Made by a program: the position numbers and the translations under genes
From: Croceicoccus naphthovorans
Lineage (GTDB): Bacteria; Pseudomonadota; Alphaproteobacteria; Sphingomonadales; Sphingomonadaceae
Reading direction: 5' to 3'
Assembly (NCBI RefSeq): GCF_001028705.1
Contig: NZ_CP011770.1
Coordinates: 1,305,501 to 1,369,500, forward strand
Length of the DNA: 64,000 nt
In this document: one piece after another, positions 26,271 to 35,220 of the stretch
Layout: each line of letters starts with the position of its first letter
Numbering within the stretch: the stretch's first letter is position 1
The notes under the pieces: generated by a model
Told to the model about the DNA's origin: nothing
Seen by the model: only the letters and a program-made list of their open reading frames with translations
Databases searched by the model: none

Positions 26271-27774
26271 CGGTTCGCCACTAGCCGAGGGGGAGGGGGA
26301 AGATGCCCACCCCGTCGCGCTGATCCGCGAAACCGCGCACGGGCCGCGTATCGCCGCCGTCAACCGCGCTGCCGCCGCACAGGGCGTTCGGGTGGAAGCG
26401 ATGCTGGCCGATGCCCGCGCGCTGTGCCCTGCTGTCGTCACGCACCCTGCCGATGCCGCAGGGGACTTGGCATTTCTGGAGAAAATGGCGGTCTGGGCGC
26501 AGCGTTGGGGGCCGTGGAGCGCGATGGACCCGCCCGACGGGGTCATCGTCGACGTCACCGGCGCAGCGCACCTGTTCGGCGGAGAGCGCCGCTTGCTGGG
26601 CGATGCCGCTCGGGTGCTGGCCGGGCACGGCCTTGCCGCGCGCCTTGCCATCGGGCCAACGGCGGGGGCGGCATGGGCGCTCGCACACCACGGGCCGTCT
26701 GGCGCGATCCTGCCCGAAGGGGACGATGTGGCCGATCGCCTTGCCCCTTTGCCGATGGCGGCATTGCGGCTTGATGACGATGTCCTGCTGGTGCTGCGGC
26801 GGTTGGGCCTGAAGCGTCTTGGCGACCTGACCGGGATCGGGCGCGACGCGCTGGCCCGCCGGTTCCGCAATCGCAAGACGCCCAGCGCGAACCCGCTGCT
26901 GCGCCATGACCAGTTGCTGGGCCGGGTGCCGGAACCGCTATTGCCGGTGATCGCGGTGCATCCGGTGATGGTCCAGCGCCGGTTGATGGAGCCGATCCGC
27001 CACCTGACGCTGCTCGAAGTGGTCATCGCCGACCTCGCCGCCGCGCTGGTGCGAGAGCTGGAGGGGCGGGGCGAGGGCGCGCGGCGTATCGACCTTGCCT
27101 GCTGGCGTGTGGATGGCGAAGTGGTGCAGCGCCGCCTTGAGCTTGCCGCTGCCAGTCGCGATCCCGATCACCTCTGCCGCCTCTTCAACGAAAAGCTGAC
27201 CCGCGCGAACGAAAGTCTGGAGGCGGGCTTCGGGTTCGAAATGGTGCGCCTGACCGCCAGTTGGGCCGAGCCGCTGGGCCTGACGCAGGACAGGCTGGGC
27301 GAAAGCAGCGAGGAACACGGCACCAGCCTAGCCGCCTGTATCGACCGGCTCTCCACCCGGCTTGGCCCGCAGGCGGTGCGCCGCGCCGTGCCGCATGCCA
27401 GCCACATCCCCGAACGCGCGCAACGCTGGCACCCGCCGCTGGAACCGCTGCCCGCCGCGCAGCACGAATTGGCCTTTCACCAACGCCCGCTGAAACTGCT
27501 CGACCGGGCGGAAATGATCGAGGTGCTCTACGCCACGCCCGATGGCTTGCCCCACCGTTTCCGCTGGCGCGGGGCGTTGCACGAAGTGGCGCGGGCGGAG
27601 GGGCCGGAACGGATTGCGCCGGAGTGGTGGCGTGAAAGGGGCAGTACGCGGCTGCGCGATTATTACCGCATCGAGGATGGGCAGGGCCGCCGTTACTGGG
27701 TCTATCGCGCCGGGCTGGCGGGCGACGGGCGGGGCGGGTTGCCGCAATGGTTCCTGCACGGGCTGTTCGGCTGA
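26140..27774 (+). CDS. imuB: Y-family polymerase-like protein ImuB
   Basis: Catalytically inactive Y-family polymerase paralogue that links the beta clamp, ImuA and DnaE2. The ATG at 26140 follows AGGAGGGAGAGC, an excellent ribosome site (about 544 residues); the frame opens further upstream without support. Y-family landmarks: MAIWLARLSIDRW at the start of the palm, where active polymerases have DxD, GVIVDVTGAAHLFGG, LAIGPTAGAAWALAH and the helix-hairpin LKRLGDLTGIGRDALARRF. The missing palm acidic residues mark ImuB rather than DinB. The start lies within imuA (131-bp overlap). Confidence 0.9.
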   Translation: MTAATVPLSSPKPSSRRVMAIWLARLSIDRWRRLRPNPGRKGADGSPLAEGEGEDAHPVALIRETAHGPRIAAVNRAAAAQGVRVEAMLADARALCPAVVTHPADAAGDLAFLEKMAVWAQRWGPWSAMDPPDGVIVDVTGAAHLFGGERRLLGDAARVLAGHGLAARLAIGPTAGAAWALAHHGPSGAILPEGDDVADRLAPLPMAALRLDDDVLLVLRRLGLKRLGDLTGIGRDALARRFRNRKTPSANPLLRHDQLLGRVPEPLLPVIAVHPVMVQRRLMEPIRHLTLLEVVIADLAAALVRELEGRGEGARRIDLACWRVDGEVVQRRLELAAASRDPDHLCRLFNEKLTRANESLEAGFGFEMVRLTASWAEPLGLTQDRLGESSEEHGTSLAACIDRLSTRLGPQAVRRAVPHASHIPERAQRWHPPLEPLPAAQHELAFHQRPLKLLDRAEMIEVLYATPDGLPHRFRWRGALHEVARAEGPERIAPEWWRERGSTRLRDYYRIEDGQGRRYWVYRAGLAGDGRGGLPQWFLHGLFG

Positions 27775-28176
27775 AACGAAAAGGGGCGATGAAGATGAAC
27801 TCCACCGCCCCAACACGGAGGCCATCCGTGCTTAACCGTCAAAAACGTCTCTGCGAAATGACTGTTTTCATCCATCGCGCAATGCGCGGCGGGTGAGCGA
27901 TCTCTCGAATCGCGAATTTCTAACACTATGCGTTAACTATTTCTGGGAAGCAAAAGAAAACGGCGGAATTCCGCGGTTCTCGTGGTTAACTCATTGTCAT
28001 CCCATCGGTTCCATTGCCGCGTCACTGACAATCTTGCCAGTAGGCACACCGTCCAGGACGTCCAAGGCGCTGTCCGGGTGGCAACCAGTTTCAATTTTCC
28101 CCCAAGAGTATCGTTTTGGACAGGCCGATTCACAAAGGATATTGGCTTGCTGAGAAAAAGAACATAAGAAGAACAT
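27775..28176. other. 402-bp gap, comparatively AT-rich, no convincing gene
   Basis: Immediately after imuB are two candidate terminators: GGGGCG (27783-27788) with CGCCCC (27806-27811), and CACGGA (27814-27819) with TCCGTG (27825-27830). The rest is noticeably more AT-rich than its flanks and contains only short open frames without ribosome sites or recognisable products. Its right end holds the LexA box of the next operon. Confidence 0.6.
28160..28174 (+). promoter_or_regulatory. LexA (SOS) box overlapping the ribosome site of the radical SAM gene
   Basis: GAAC (28160-28163), ATAAGAA, GAAC (28171-28174), ending two bases before the ATG at 28177. The purine run inside it is also the only Shine-Dalgarno candidate. 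It should control the rSAM-udgX-dnaE2 operon. Confidence 0.85.
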
Positions 28177-29433
28177 ATGGCGCAGAAATCTACTCTCGAC
28201 CGGCTGAAGATTCTTGCCGATGCGGCAAAGTACGATGCGTCTTGCGCATCGTCAGGCACGTCGAAGCGGGACAGTCGGGGCGGGCCAAAAGGAAGTCGGG
28301 CCATCGGCTCGACCGAAGGGATGGGCATCTGCCACGCCTATGCGCCGGACGGGCGCTGCATCTCGCTGCTCAAGCTGTTGATGACCAACCACTGCGTGTT
28401 CGATTGCCACTACTGCGTGAACCGCAAAAGCTCGAACGTAGAGCGGGCGAAGTTCACGCCGCAGGAAGTCGCGGACCTGACGCTGACGTTCTATAAGCGC
28501 AATTATATCGAGGGGCTGTTCCTTTCCTCCGGCATTATACGCAGTTCCGACCATACGATGGAAATGCTGGTAGAAACCGCGCGTATCTTGCGCGAAGAGC
28601 ACGATTTTCGTGGCTATATCCACCTTAAGACCATCCCCGAGGCGGACCCGGAGATCGTGCATCGCGCGGGGCTTTATGCCGATCGCGTCTCGATCAATGT
28701 CGAGCTGCCGACCGATGCCGGGCTGACCCGCCTCGCGCCAGACAAGAACGCGGGCCAGATCGATGGGGCCATGGCGGGGATGAACAATGCCATTGTCGAG
28801 GCGAAGGACGCGAAAAAGCGGTTCCGCCACGCGCCCCGGTTTGCGCCCGCCGGGCAATCGACGCAGATGATCGTCGGGGCCGATGCGGCGAGCGATGCCG
28901 ATATCGTGACGCGGGCGAGTTCGCTCTACACCCGCCACCGACTGCGGCGCGTGTACTATAGCGCGTTCAGCCCGATCCCCGATGCCAGCGCGGTTTTGCC
29001 GCTGAAGCGCCCGCCACTTATCCGCGAGCATCGGTTGTACCAGTCGGACTGGCTGATGCGCTTCTACGGCTTCGCCCCGCACGAGGTGGCGCAGGCGGCA
29101 GGCGCGGACGGGATGCTGCCGCTCGACATCGATCCCAAGCTGGCCTGGGCGCTGAAGTTTCGCGAGAGCTTTCCGGTCGACGTGAACCGCGCGCCGAAGG
29201 AGGCGCTGCTGCGCGTGCCCGGGCTGGGCACGCGCGCGGTGGGCCAGATCCTGTCGGCGCGGCGACATCGGCGGTTGCGGTTGGATGACGTGGCGAAGCT
29301 GACAGTCTCGGTGAAGAAGGTGCAGCCGTTCATCGTGACGGTGGACTGGCGGCCTGTTTTGCTGACCGACCGGGCGGACCTGAAAGCCCTGATCGCGCCT
29401 AAGGTCGAACAGCTGGAGCTGTTTGTGGCATGA
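28177..29433 (+). CDS. Radical SAM protein, putative DNA modification/repair (UDG-linked type)
   Basis: 418-residue enzyme with a 4Fe-4S SAM-cleaving motif CxxxCxxC at Cys73, Cys77 and Cys80 (CVFDCHYC). The core has FLSSGIIRSSDHTMEMLV and YIHLKTIPEADPEIV. The C-terminal 80 residues contain a helix-hairpin-helix: VNRAPKEALLRVPGLGTRAV, a non-specific DNA-binding element. Proteins of this layout are known as the radical SAM partner linked to UdgX/DUF4130, with an unestablished reaction. The ATGA overlap with the next gene, the HhH module and the LexA box all point to action on damaged or uracil-containing DNA; that is inference. Confidence 0.88.
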   Translation: MAQKSTLDRLKILADAAKYDASCASSGTSKRDSRGGPKGSRAIGSTEGMGICHAYAPDGRCISLLKLLMTNHCVFDCHYCVNRKSSNVERAKFTPQEVADLTLTFYKRNYIEGLFLSSGIIRSSDHTMEMLVETARILREEHDFRGYIHLKTIPEADPEIVHRAGLYADRVSINVELPTDAGLTRLAPDKNAGQIDGAMAGMNNAIVEAKDAKKRFRHAPRFAPAGQSTQMIVGADAASDADIVTRASSLYTRHRLRRVYYSAFSPIPDASAVLPLKRPPLIREHRLYQSDWLMRFYGFAPHEVAQAAGADGMLPLDIDPKLAWALKFRESFPVDVNRAPKEALLRVPGLGTRAVGQILSARRHRRLRLDDVAKLTVSVKKVQPFIVTVDWRPVLLTDRADLKALIAPKVEQLELFVA

Positions 29434-30863
29434 CGGCCCTGCAACACGTGAAGCTTGGCACTTATTACGTGGTGCCGATGGCGTCCTCCGACGATTTCGA
29501 GGAATGGCGCGATCATGCGCGGCGGTTGTTGATGGCCGACGTTCCGCCCGACCGCGTGGCATGGACCGAACCGGGCGGGCAGGCGGGGGACCTGTTCACT
29601 CATGGTGACAGGCGCTTGCCGGTGCCGGACCGCGATGCACCGCCGCCGCGTGTATCCCGGCGATTCATGGAAATTGCCAAGACTGTCTTGTTGAATTCTG
29701 ATTCTACGCGGTTTTCTCTACTATATCGTGTGCTCTGGCGGTTGCAGGCCAAGCCGAAACTGATCGAGGACGCCGCCGATCCCGATGTTCGCGCAATGGC
29801 TGAAATGGCGCGTGAAGTGCGGCGCGACATTCACAAGATGCGCGCCTTCGTTCGCTTCCGCGTGGTCGAGGAGGAAAATGGGGGCGAGCACTACGTCGCG
29901 TGGTTTGAACCGTTCCACCATATCCTGCGCCACAATGCAGGTTTCTTCACGCGGCGGTTTGCCAACATGCGCTGGTCGATCCTGACGCCGCACGGCAGCC
30001 TGCACTGGGATGGTGAGACTTTGCGCGAAGGCCCGCCTGCGACCCGCGCCGATGCGCCCAATGGCGACCCGGCGGAAGATTTGTGGCGCAGCTACTATGC
30101 CTCGATCTTCAACCCCGCCCGCCTGAAGGTTGGCGCGATGCTGAAAGAAATGCCGCGCAAGTACTGGAAAAATATGCCGGAGGCGCAGATCATCCCCGAA
30201 CTGATCGCAGGGGCACAGGCACGAGAGGCGACGATGGTGGAGAAGGGCGCGCTCGACATGGGTGAGCGGCCCGAGACGCTGGATGCCATCGACAAGGCAA
30301 TCCACGCCTGCGCGCGCTGTCCCATCGGCGAACTGCACAACACCGCGGTGATGGGTGAGGGGCCGCAGGATGCGGTCTTGATGATCGTCGGCGAACAGCC
30401 GGGCGATCAGGAGGATTTGCAGGGCCGGCCCTTTGTCGGTCCGGCGGGGCAATTGCTGGATGTGCATCTGGCGCAGGCCGGGATCGACCGTGGTGCGGCC
30501 TATGTCACCAACACGGTCAAGCACTTCAAGTATGTTCAGCGTGGCAAGCGGCGGCTGCACCAGAACCCCAGCGCGAAGGAGATCGACGTCTGTCGCTGGT
30601 GGGTGGAGAGCGAGCGGATGATCGTGCAGCCGAAACTGGTGCTTGCAATGGGGGCGAGTGCCGCGCGCGGGATGCTAGGCAAGACGGTGTCGATCAGCAA
30701 GGTGCGCGGTGCACCTATCCCGTTGGAGGATGGGAGCGAGTTGTGGGTCACCGCGCATCCGTCGTATCTGCTGCGGCTCGATGGAGCGGGGCGGGAAGAG
30801 CAGGAGCGGCTGTTCCGCGCCGATCTGGCCGCCGTGGCTGCGCGGCTGACGGAACTGGCGTGA
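29430..30863 (+). CDS. udgX: DUF4130-UdgX fusion, uracil-DNA binding/glycosylase-like protein
   Basis: 477 residues in two parts. The first 250 or so are a DUF4130-type domain (DDFEEWRDHARRLL, FVRFRVVEEENGGEHYVAWFEP, RRFANMRWSILTP). The rest is a family-4-like uracil-DNA glycosylase domain of UdgX type: CARC at 294-297, motif GEQPGDQEDL from residue 321, FVGPAGQLLD, the UdgX-specific insertion KRRLH at 373-377, Cys388, and AHPSYLLR at 442-449. In Mycobacterium UdgX the histidine equivalent to His377 bonds covalently to the abasic sugar after uracil removal. The stop is 4 nt before dnaE2. Confidence 0.9.
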   Translation: MTALQHVKLGTYYVVPMASSDDFEEWRDHARRLLMADVPPDRVAWTEPGGQAGDLFTHGDRRLPVPDRDAPPPRVSRRFMEIAKTVLLNSDSTRFSLLYRVLWRLQAKPKLIEDAADPDVRAMAEMAREVRRDIHKMRAFVRFRVVEEENGGEHYVAWFEPFHHILRHNAGFFTRRFANMRWSILTPHGSLHWDGETLREGPPATRADAPNGDPAEDLWRSYYASIFNPARLKVGAMLKEMPRKYWKNMPEAQIIPELIAGAQAREATMVEKGALDMGERPETLDAIDKAIHACARCPIGELHNTAVMGEGPQDAVLMIVGEQPGDQEDLQGRPFVGPAGQLLDVHLAQAGIDRGAAYVTNTVKHFKYVQRGKRRLHQNPSAKEIDVCRWWVESERMIVQPKLVLAMGASAARGMLGKTVSISKVRGAPIPLEDGSELWVTAHPSYLLRLDGAGREEQERLFRADLAAVAARLTELA

Positions 30864-30867
30864 TGTC

Positions 30868-33800
30868 ATGCCAGAGGGACCGCTCACGCCCGAAAAGCGC
30901 CGGATCGATCTCGATCCAGACCTGATCGACGCGCCAACGCGCGCCTCTTTCGTCGAATTGGGGCTGGTTTCATGCTTTTCGTTTTTGCGCGGTGCATCGG
31001 ACGCGGTGGACCTGGTGATGGCTGCCCGCGCGTTGGGCTATGATGCGATCGGCATCGCCGACGCCAACAGCTTCGCGGGCGTGGTGCGGGTTCATACCGA
31101 GGCGCAGACGCTGAAGCTCCGTCCGGTGATCGGCACGCGGATAGAGACGGTGGAAGGCCTGAGCTTTCTTGCCTATCCCACCGACCGCGCTGCCTATGGC
31201 CGCCTCTGCCGCCTGATTTCGCAGGGGCGGATGCAGACGCTGAACGGCGAATGGCAGGACAAGGGCGTGTGCGAGATCGACCTTGCCATGCTGGCCGCGC
31301 ATTCCGAAGGCGTCCACCTGATCCTGCTGCCGCCGCGCGATCTGGCGGCGCGGTTCACGGTGCGCGTGCCCGGCAATGTCGTATCTCTTAGCGGCGGCGA
31401 GACGGAGCGGGTGGAGGCACGGTTGCCCTTTGCCGACCTGCTGCCGCATCTGACACGCGACTTGCCGGCGATGCGGCATCTGGCGGCCAGCTATCTTTAT
31501 ACCGGCGACGATCTCGCCCGGATCGACCAGCTCGATGCGCTGGCGCGTGCGAACCGGCTGACTCTGCTGGCCACCAACGACGTGCACTACCACGCGCCCG
31601 ACCGTCGCCCGTTGCAGGATGTGATGACCGCGATCCGTCATAAGACGACGGTGGCGAAGGCAGGGCACCTGCTCCACGCCAATGCCGAGCGGCACCTGAA
31701 GGGCCCGGAAGAAATGTGCCGCCTCTTCGCCCGCTGGCCCCATGCGATCCATGCGGCGCGCAGCGTTGCCGATGCCTGTCGGTTCAATCTGGAAGAATTG
31801 CGCTACGAATACCCTGAAGAGATTTATCCCGAGGGCCGCACTCCGCAGTGGCACCTTGAAATCCTGACATGGGAAGGTGCAAAATCACGCTATCCCAATG
31901 GCTTGCCTGATACAGTTCGTACGACGCTGGAACGTGAGCTGGCGCTGATCGCAAAGCTCGATCTCGCCCGGTATTTTCTGACCATCAAGGACATCGTCGA
32001 TTTCGCGCGCGGGGTCGATCCGCCGATTCTGTGCCAGGGGAGGGGCAGCGCGGCCAATTCCGCCGTCTGCTATTGCCTTGAGATCACCGCCGTCGATCCG
32101 GCCCAGCATGCGCTCTTGTTCGACCGCTTCATTTCCGAAGAGCGCAAGGAGCCGCCCGACATCGACGTCGATTTCGAGCATGAGCGGCGCGAGGAGGTGA
32201 TCCAGCACATCTACGAAAGATACGGCCGCCACCGCGCCGGGCTGTGCGCCACGGTCATCCACTATCGCCCGCGCATGGCGATCCGTGAGGTGGGCAAGGC
32301 GATGGGCCTGTCCGAGGATGCGACCGCCGCGCTGGCTGGCACCGTGTGGGGCGGATGGGGGCGCGAGATCGGAGAGCGTCATGCCGCCGAAACCGGGATG
32401 GACATTACCGATCCTCACTTGCGCCGGGTTCTGAAGATAACGCAGCAAATGATTGGAATGCCGCGTCATCTGTCGCAACACGTTGGCGGTTTCATCCTGA
32501 CCGATGGCGCGCTGACCGAGACTGTACCGATCGGAAACGGCGCCATGCCCGACCGCAGTTTCATCGAGTGGGACAAGGACGATATCGAGGCGCTGGGCAT
32601 TCTGAAGGTCGACGTGCTGGCGCTGGGCATGCTGACCTGCGTGCGCAAGTGCCTCGACCTCGTGGCCGATCACCACAACAGCCGCATGACGCTGGCCACC
32701 GTGCCGCGCGAGGACCCGGATACCTACGCGATGCTCCGCAAGGGGGATTCGCTGGGCGTGTTTCAGGTGGAGAGCCGAGCGCAGATGAACATGCTGCCTC
32801 GCCTGCGCCCGCGTGAGTTCTACGACCTTGTCATCCAGGTCGCGATCGTCCGCCCGGGTCCGATCCAGGGCGACATGGTGCACCCCTACCTGAAACGCCG
32901 CCGGGGGGCCGAACGGGTGGAAATCCCCGCGCCCGGCCCCGATCACGGCCCGCCCGACGAATTGTCCAGCATTCTTGGGCGTACATTGGGCGTGCCGATT
33001 TTTCAGGAGCAGGCGATGAAGATCGCGCTGGATGCGGCGAAGTTCTCCAGCGCAGAAGCGAACCGGCTGCGCAAGGCGATGGCGACGTTCCGCAGCCGGG
33101 GCATGGTCGATGAATTGCAGGACATGATGGTCGAGCGGATGGTGGGTCGCGGCTATGACCGCGACTTTGCGCAACGCTGCTTCAACCAGATCCGCGGGTT
33201 CGGCGAATATGGCTTCCCCGAAAGCCACGCGGCCAGTTTCGCGCACCTTGTCTATGTGTCGAGCTGGCTGAAATGCCACTACCCCGCGGCTTTTGCCTGT
33301 GCGCTGCTGAACTCGCAGCCGATGGGGTTCTACGCCCCGGCGCAGATCGTGCGCGACGCGGTGGAGCATGGGGTCGAAGTCCGCCCCGCCGACGTCAACG
33401 CCAGCCAATGGGACTGTACGCTGGAGCCTGTCGCGGGTGACCGCGTGGCGCTGCGCCTCGGCCTGCGCATGGTCGATGGCTTGCCCGAACACGTCGCCGC
33501 CATGCTGATCGACGCGCGCGAGCAGGAAGGGGCGTTCGCCGACGTTACGCAGGTCCGCGAACGCAGCCGCATTCCTGCTGCTCATGTCGAGCGGCTTGCC
33601 AGCGCCGATGCCTTCGGATCGATCGCCCTGTCGCGGCGGCAGGCGCTGTGGGATGCGCGCAGCCTTGTTTCCGCGCCGCCCTTGCCGCTGTTCGAACACG
33701 CGCGGACGCGGGACGAGGGGGCGGAACACGCGCCTGCCCGCCTGCCCAAGATGCCGCTGTCCGAGGAAGTCGTCGCCGATTACCAGACCACGCGACTGTC

Positions 33801-34434
33801 GTTAAAGGCGCATCCGATGGCTTTCCTGCGCCCGCATCTGGCAGAGCGCGGCTTCGTGCGCGCCGCCGATCTGCGCGCCCGCAAGGTCCGCTCTGCCGTG
33901 CTGGTTTCGGGCGTGGTGCTGATCCGCCAGCGGCCCGGCAGCGCCAAGGGCGTTTGCTTCATCACGCTGGAGGATGAGAGCGGGGTCATCAACCTTGTCG
34001 TCTGGCCGCACCTGAAGGAGAAATACCGCAAGGTGGTGATGGGCGCGCGGCTGATGGAGGTGCGGGGCCGCGTCGAATACGATGACGAGGTGATCCACGT
34101 GATCGTCGTGCATATGGAGGATGCGACGCACCAGCTGGACCATTTGTCCGAAGATCGCCTGCCGATGACACTGGCGCGTGCCGACCATGTCGCCAGCCCG
34201 CTATCCGACAAGTTCAATCCGCGAGACAACCTGCGCGAAGGGGTGGACGATCCTTATGTCAGTGCGCCTGATGGGGCGGCCGATTTAGGCCCGCTCGATC
34301 CGTGGGAGCCGCCGCCTGCGGGCAATCGCGAATGCGGGTTTCAGGGGCGGCATCCGCGTGACGTGCGGATTATTCCGAAGGACCCGGCAAAAGGTGTCGG
34401 CAGGATACTTCCGAAGTCTCGCGACTTTCATTGA
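30868..34434 (+). CDS. dnaE2: Error-prone DNA polymerase III alpha subunit paralogue
   Basis: Translesion polymerase of the ImuA-ImuB-DnaE2 mutasome, 1188 residues. A PHP domain occupies the first 280 residues (FVELGLVSCFSFLRGASD, IADANSFAGVVR). The C-family palm follows, with CQGRGSAANSAVCY (nucleotide binding), PPDIDVDFEHERREEV (catalytic aspartates) and FGEYGFPESHAASFAHLVY; the last two are the usual DnaE2 landmarks. The C-terminal OB fold reads GVVLIRQRPGSAKGVCFITL. It is shorter than replicative DnaE. Here it is the third gene of a LexA-box operon, not directly behind imuB as is common. Confidence 0.96.
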   Translation: MPEGPLTPEKRRIDLDPDLIDAPTRASFVELGLVSCFSFLRGASDAVDLVMAARALGYDAIGIADANSFAGVVRVHTEAQTLKLRPVIGTRIETVEGLSFLAYPTDRAAYGRLCRLISQGRMQTLNGEWQDKGVCEIDLAMLAAHSEGVHLILLPPRDLAARFTVRVPGNVVSLSGGETERVEARLPFADLLPHLTRDLPAMRHLAASYLYTGDDLARIDQLDALARANRLTLLATNDVHYHAPDRRPLQDVMTAIRHKTTVAKAGHLLHANAERHLKGPEEMCRLFARWPHAIHAARSVADACRFNLEELRYEYPEEIYPEGRTPQWHLEILTWEGAKSRYPNGLPDTVRTTLERELALIAKLDLARYFLTIKDIVDFARGVDPPILCQGRGSAANSAVCYCLEITAVDPAQHALLFDRFISEERKEPPDIDVDFEHERREEVIQHIYERYGRHRAGLCATVIHYRPRMAIREVGKAMGLSEDATAALAGTVWGGWGREIGERHAAETGMDITDPHLRRVLKITQQMIGMPRHLSQHVGGFILTDGALTETVPIGNGAMPDRSFIEWDKDDIEALGILKVDVLALGMLTCVRKCLDLVADHHNSRMTLATVPREDPDTYAMLRKGDSLGVFQVESRAQMNMLPRLRPREFYDLVIQVAIVRPGPIQGDMVHPYLKRRRGAERVEIPAPGPDHGPPDELSSILGRTLGVPIFQEQAMKIALDAAKFSSAEANRLRKAMATFRSRGMVDELQDMMVERMVGRGYDRDFAQRCFNQIRGFGEYGFPESHAASFAHLVYVSSWLKCHYPAAFACALLNSQPMGFYAPAQIVRDAVEHGVEVRPADVNASQWDCTLEPVAGDRVALRLGLRMVDGLPEHVAAMLIDAREQEGAFADVTQVRERSRIPAAHVERLASADAFGSIALSRRQALWDARSLVSAPPLPLFEHARTRDEGAEHAPARLPKMPLSEEVVADYQTTRLSLKAHPMAFLRPHLAERGFVRAADLRARKVRSAVLVSGVVLIRQRPGSAKGVCFITLEDESGVINLVVWPHLKEKYRKVVMGARLMEVRGRVEYDDEVIHVIVVHMEDATHQLDHLSEDRLPMTLARADHVASPLSDKFNPRDNLREGVDDPYVSAPDGAADLGPLDPWEPPPAGNRECGFQGRHPRDVRIIPKDPAKGVGRILPKSRDFH

Positions 34435-35180
34435 TGATGTTCCGATTTGCCAAGCTGCCAACCCGCCCGTTCCGGTTCGACTATGCCATCGTCGCCGCGC
34501 TGCTCATCGGCGGCGCGGTGCTCTACGGGCTGGATTGGCTGGCGCGGCACCCGGAACACGATCCGCGCGCGCCGTTGACGATCGGGCAGAAAGAGGGGTG
34601 GGCGACCGGCGAAAAGCTGACTTCCCTGCGCGATGGCGGGCCGGATTGCCGGGCGGTTCTGGAACGGTCCGGCATCGCATTCGATGAACTGCAGCCTGTC
34701 GGTCAGGATGCCTGCCTGCGCGAAGATCGTCTGATTCCCGATGCCGATCCCGAACTCGGCCTGTCGTTCACACCGGCCCGCGCCGATGCGACCTGCGGCG
34801 TTCACGCGGGGCTGGCGTGGTGGCTGGAACACCGCGTACAGCCCGCCGCAGAGGAATTGCTGGGCAGCCGCGTCGTGCGGATCAGCCAGCTTGGCACCGC
34901 GAATTGCCGCCGGGTCAACGGCGCATCGACCGGGCGGTGGAGCGAACATGCCACCGGCAACGCCATCGACATCGCCGGGTTCGAACTGGCCGACGGGCGA
35001 ACCGTCAGTGTGTTGCGCGATTGGGATGCCGGGGATGAAACCGCCGCGTTCCTGCGGGCCGCCCGTGACGGGGCCTGCGACGTTTTTGGCACGACGCTTT
35101 CACCCGATTATAACGCGCTCCACGCCGATCACTTCCATCTCGATCAGGCGCAGCGCGGATTCGGCGGTTATTGCCGCTAG
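34434..35180 (+). CDS. Extensin-family (ExtensinC) cell-envelope protein
   Basis: 248 residues from the ATG at 34434, whose first base is the last of the dnaE2 stop. One N-terminal membrane anchor (FDYAIVAALLIGGAVLYGLDWL) is followed by an extensin-like C-terminal domain, a relative of D-Ala-D-Ala carboxypeptidases. Conserved cysteines and the motif GRWSEHATGNAIDIAGFEL plus HADHFHLDQA are visible; the H/D residues form the predicted Zn site. Probable periplasmic peptidoglycan hydrolase; substrate unproven. Its overlap with dnaE2 suggests read-through under SOS, although this may be incidental. Confidence 0.85.
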   Translation: MMFRFAKLPTRPFRFDYAIVAALLIGGAVLYGLDWLARHPEHDPRAPLTIGQKEGWATGEKLTSLRDGGPDCRAVLERSGIAFDELQPVGQDACLREDRLIPDADPELGLSFTPARADATCGVHAGLAWWLEHRVQPAAEELLGSRVVRISQLGTANCRRVNGASTGRWSEHATGNAIDIAGFELADGRTVSVLRDWDAGDETAAFLRAARDGACDVFGTTLSPDYNALHADHFHLDQAQRGFGGYCR

Positions 35181-35184
35181 AAAA

Positions 35185-35207
35185 GGGGCGACCGCAAGGG
35201 TCGCCCC
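35185..35207. terminator. Hairpin terminator between extensin gene and 35221 gene
   Basis: A perfect 9-bp stem, GGGGCGACC (35185-35193) with GGTCGCCCC (35199-35207), loop of five. A-run on the left side serves the minus-strand gene; no strong T-run for the plus strand. Confidence 0.65.
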
Positions 35208-35220
35208 AATCAGACATCGA

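Noticed and set aside
27893..28153. 86-codon open frame in the imuB-rSAM gap
   Set aside because: No ribosome site, no recognisable product, and it competes with other short frames in an AT-rich region.
31885..33729. Very long open frame antisense to dnaE2 (similar ones lie antisense to gdh at 2081-3646 and 3683-5272)
   Set aside because: Such frames follow from high GC at third positions. Their translations are rich in R, H and Q without any family motif, and they lie wholly inside well-supported genes.
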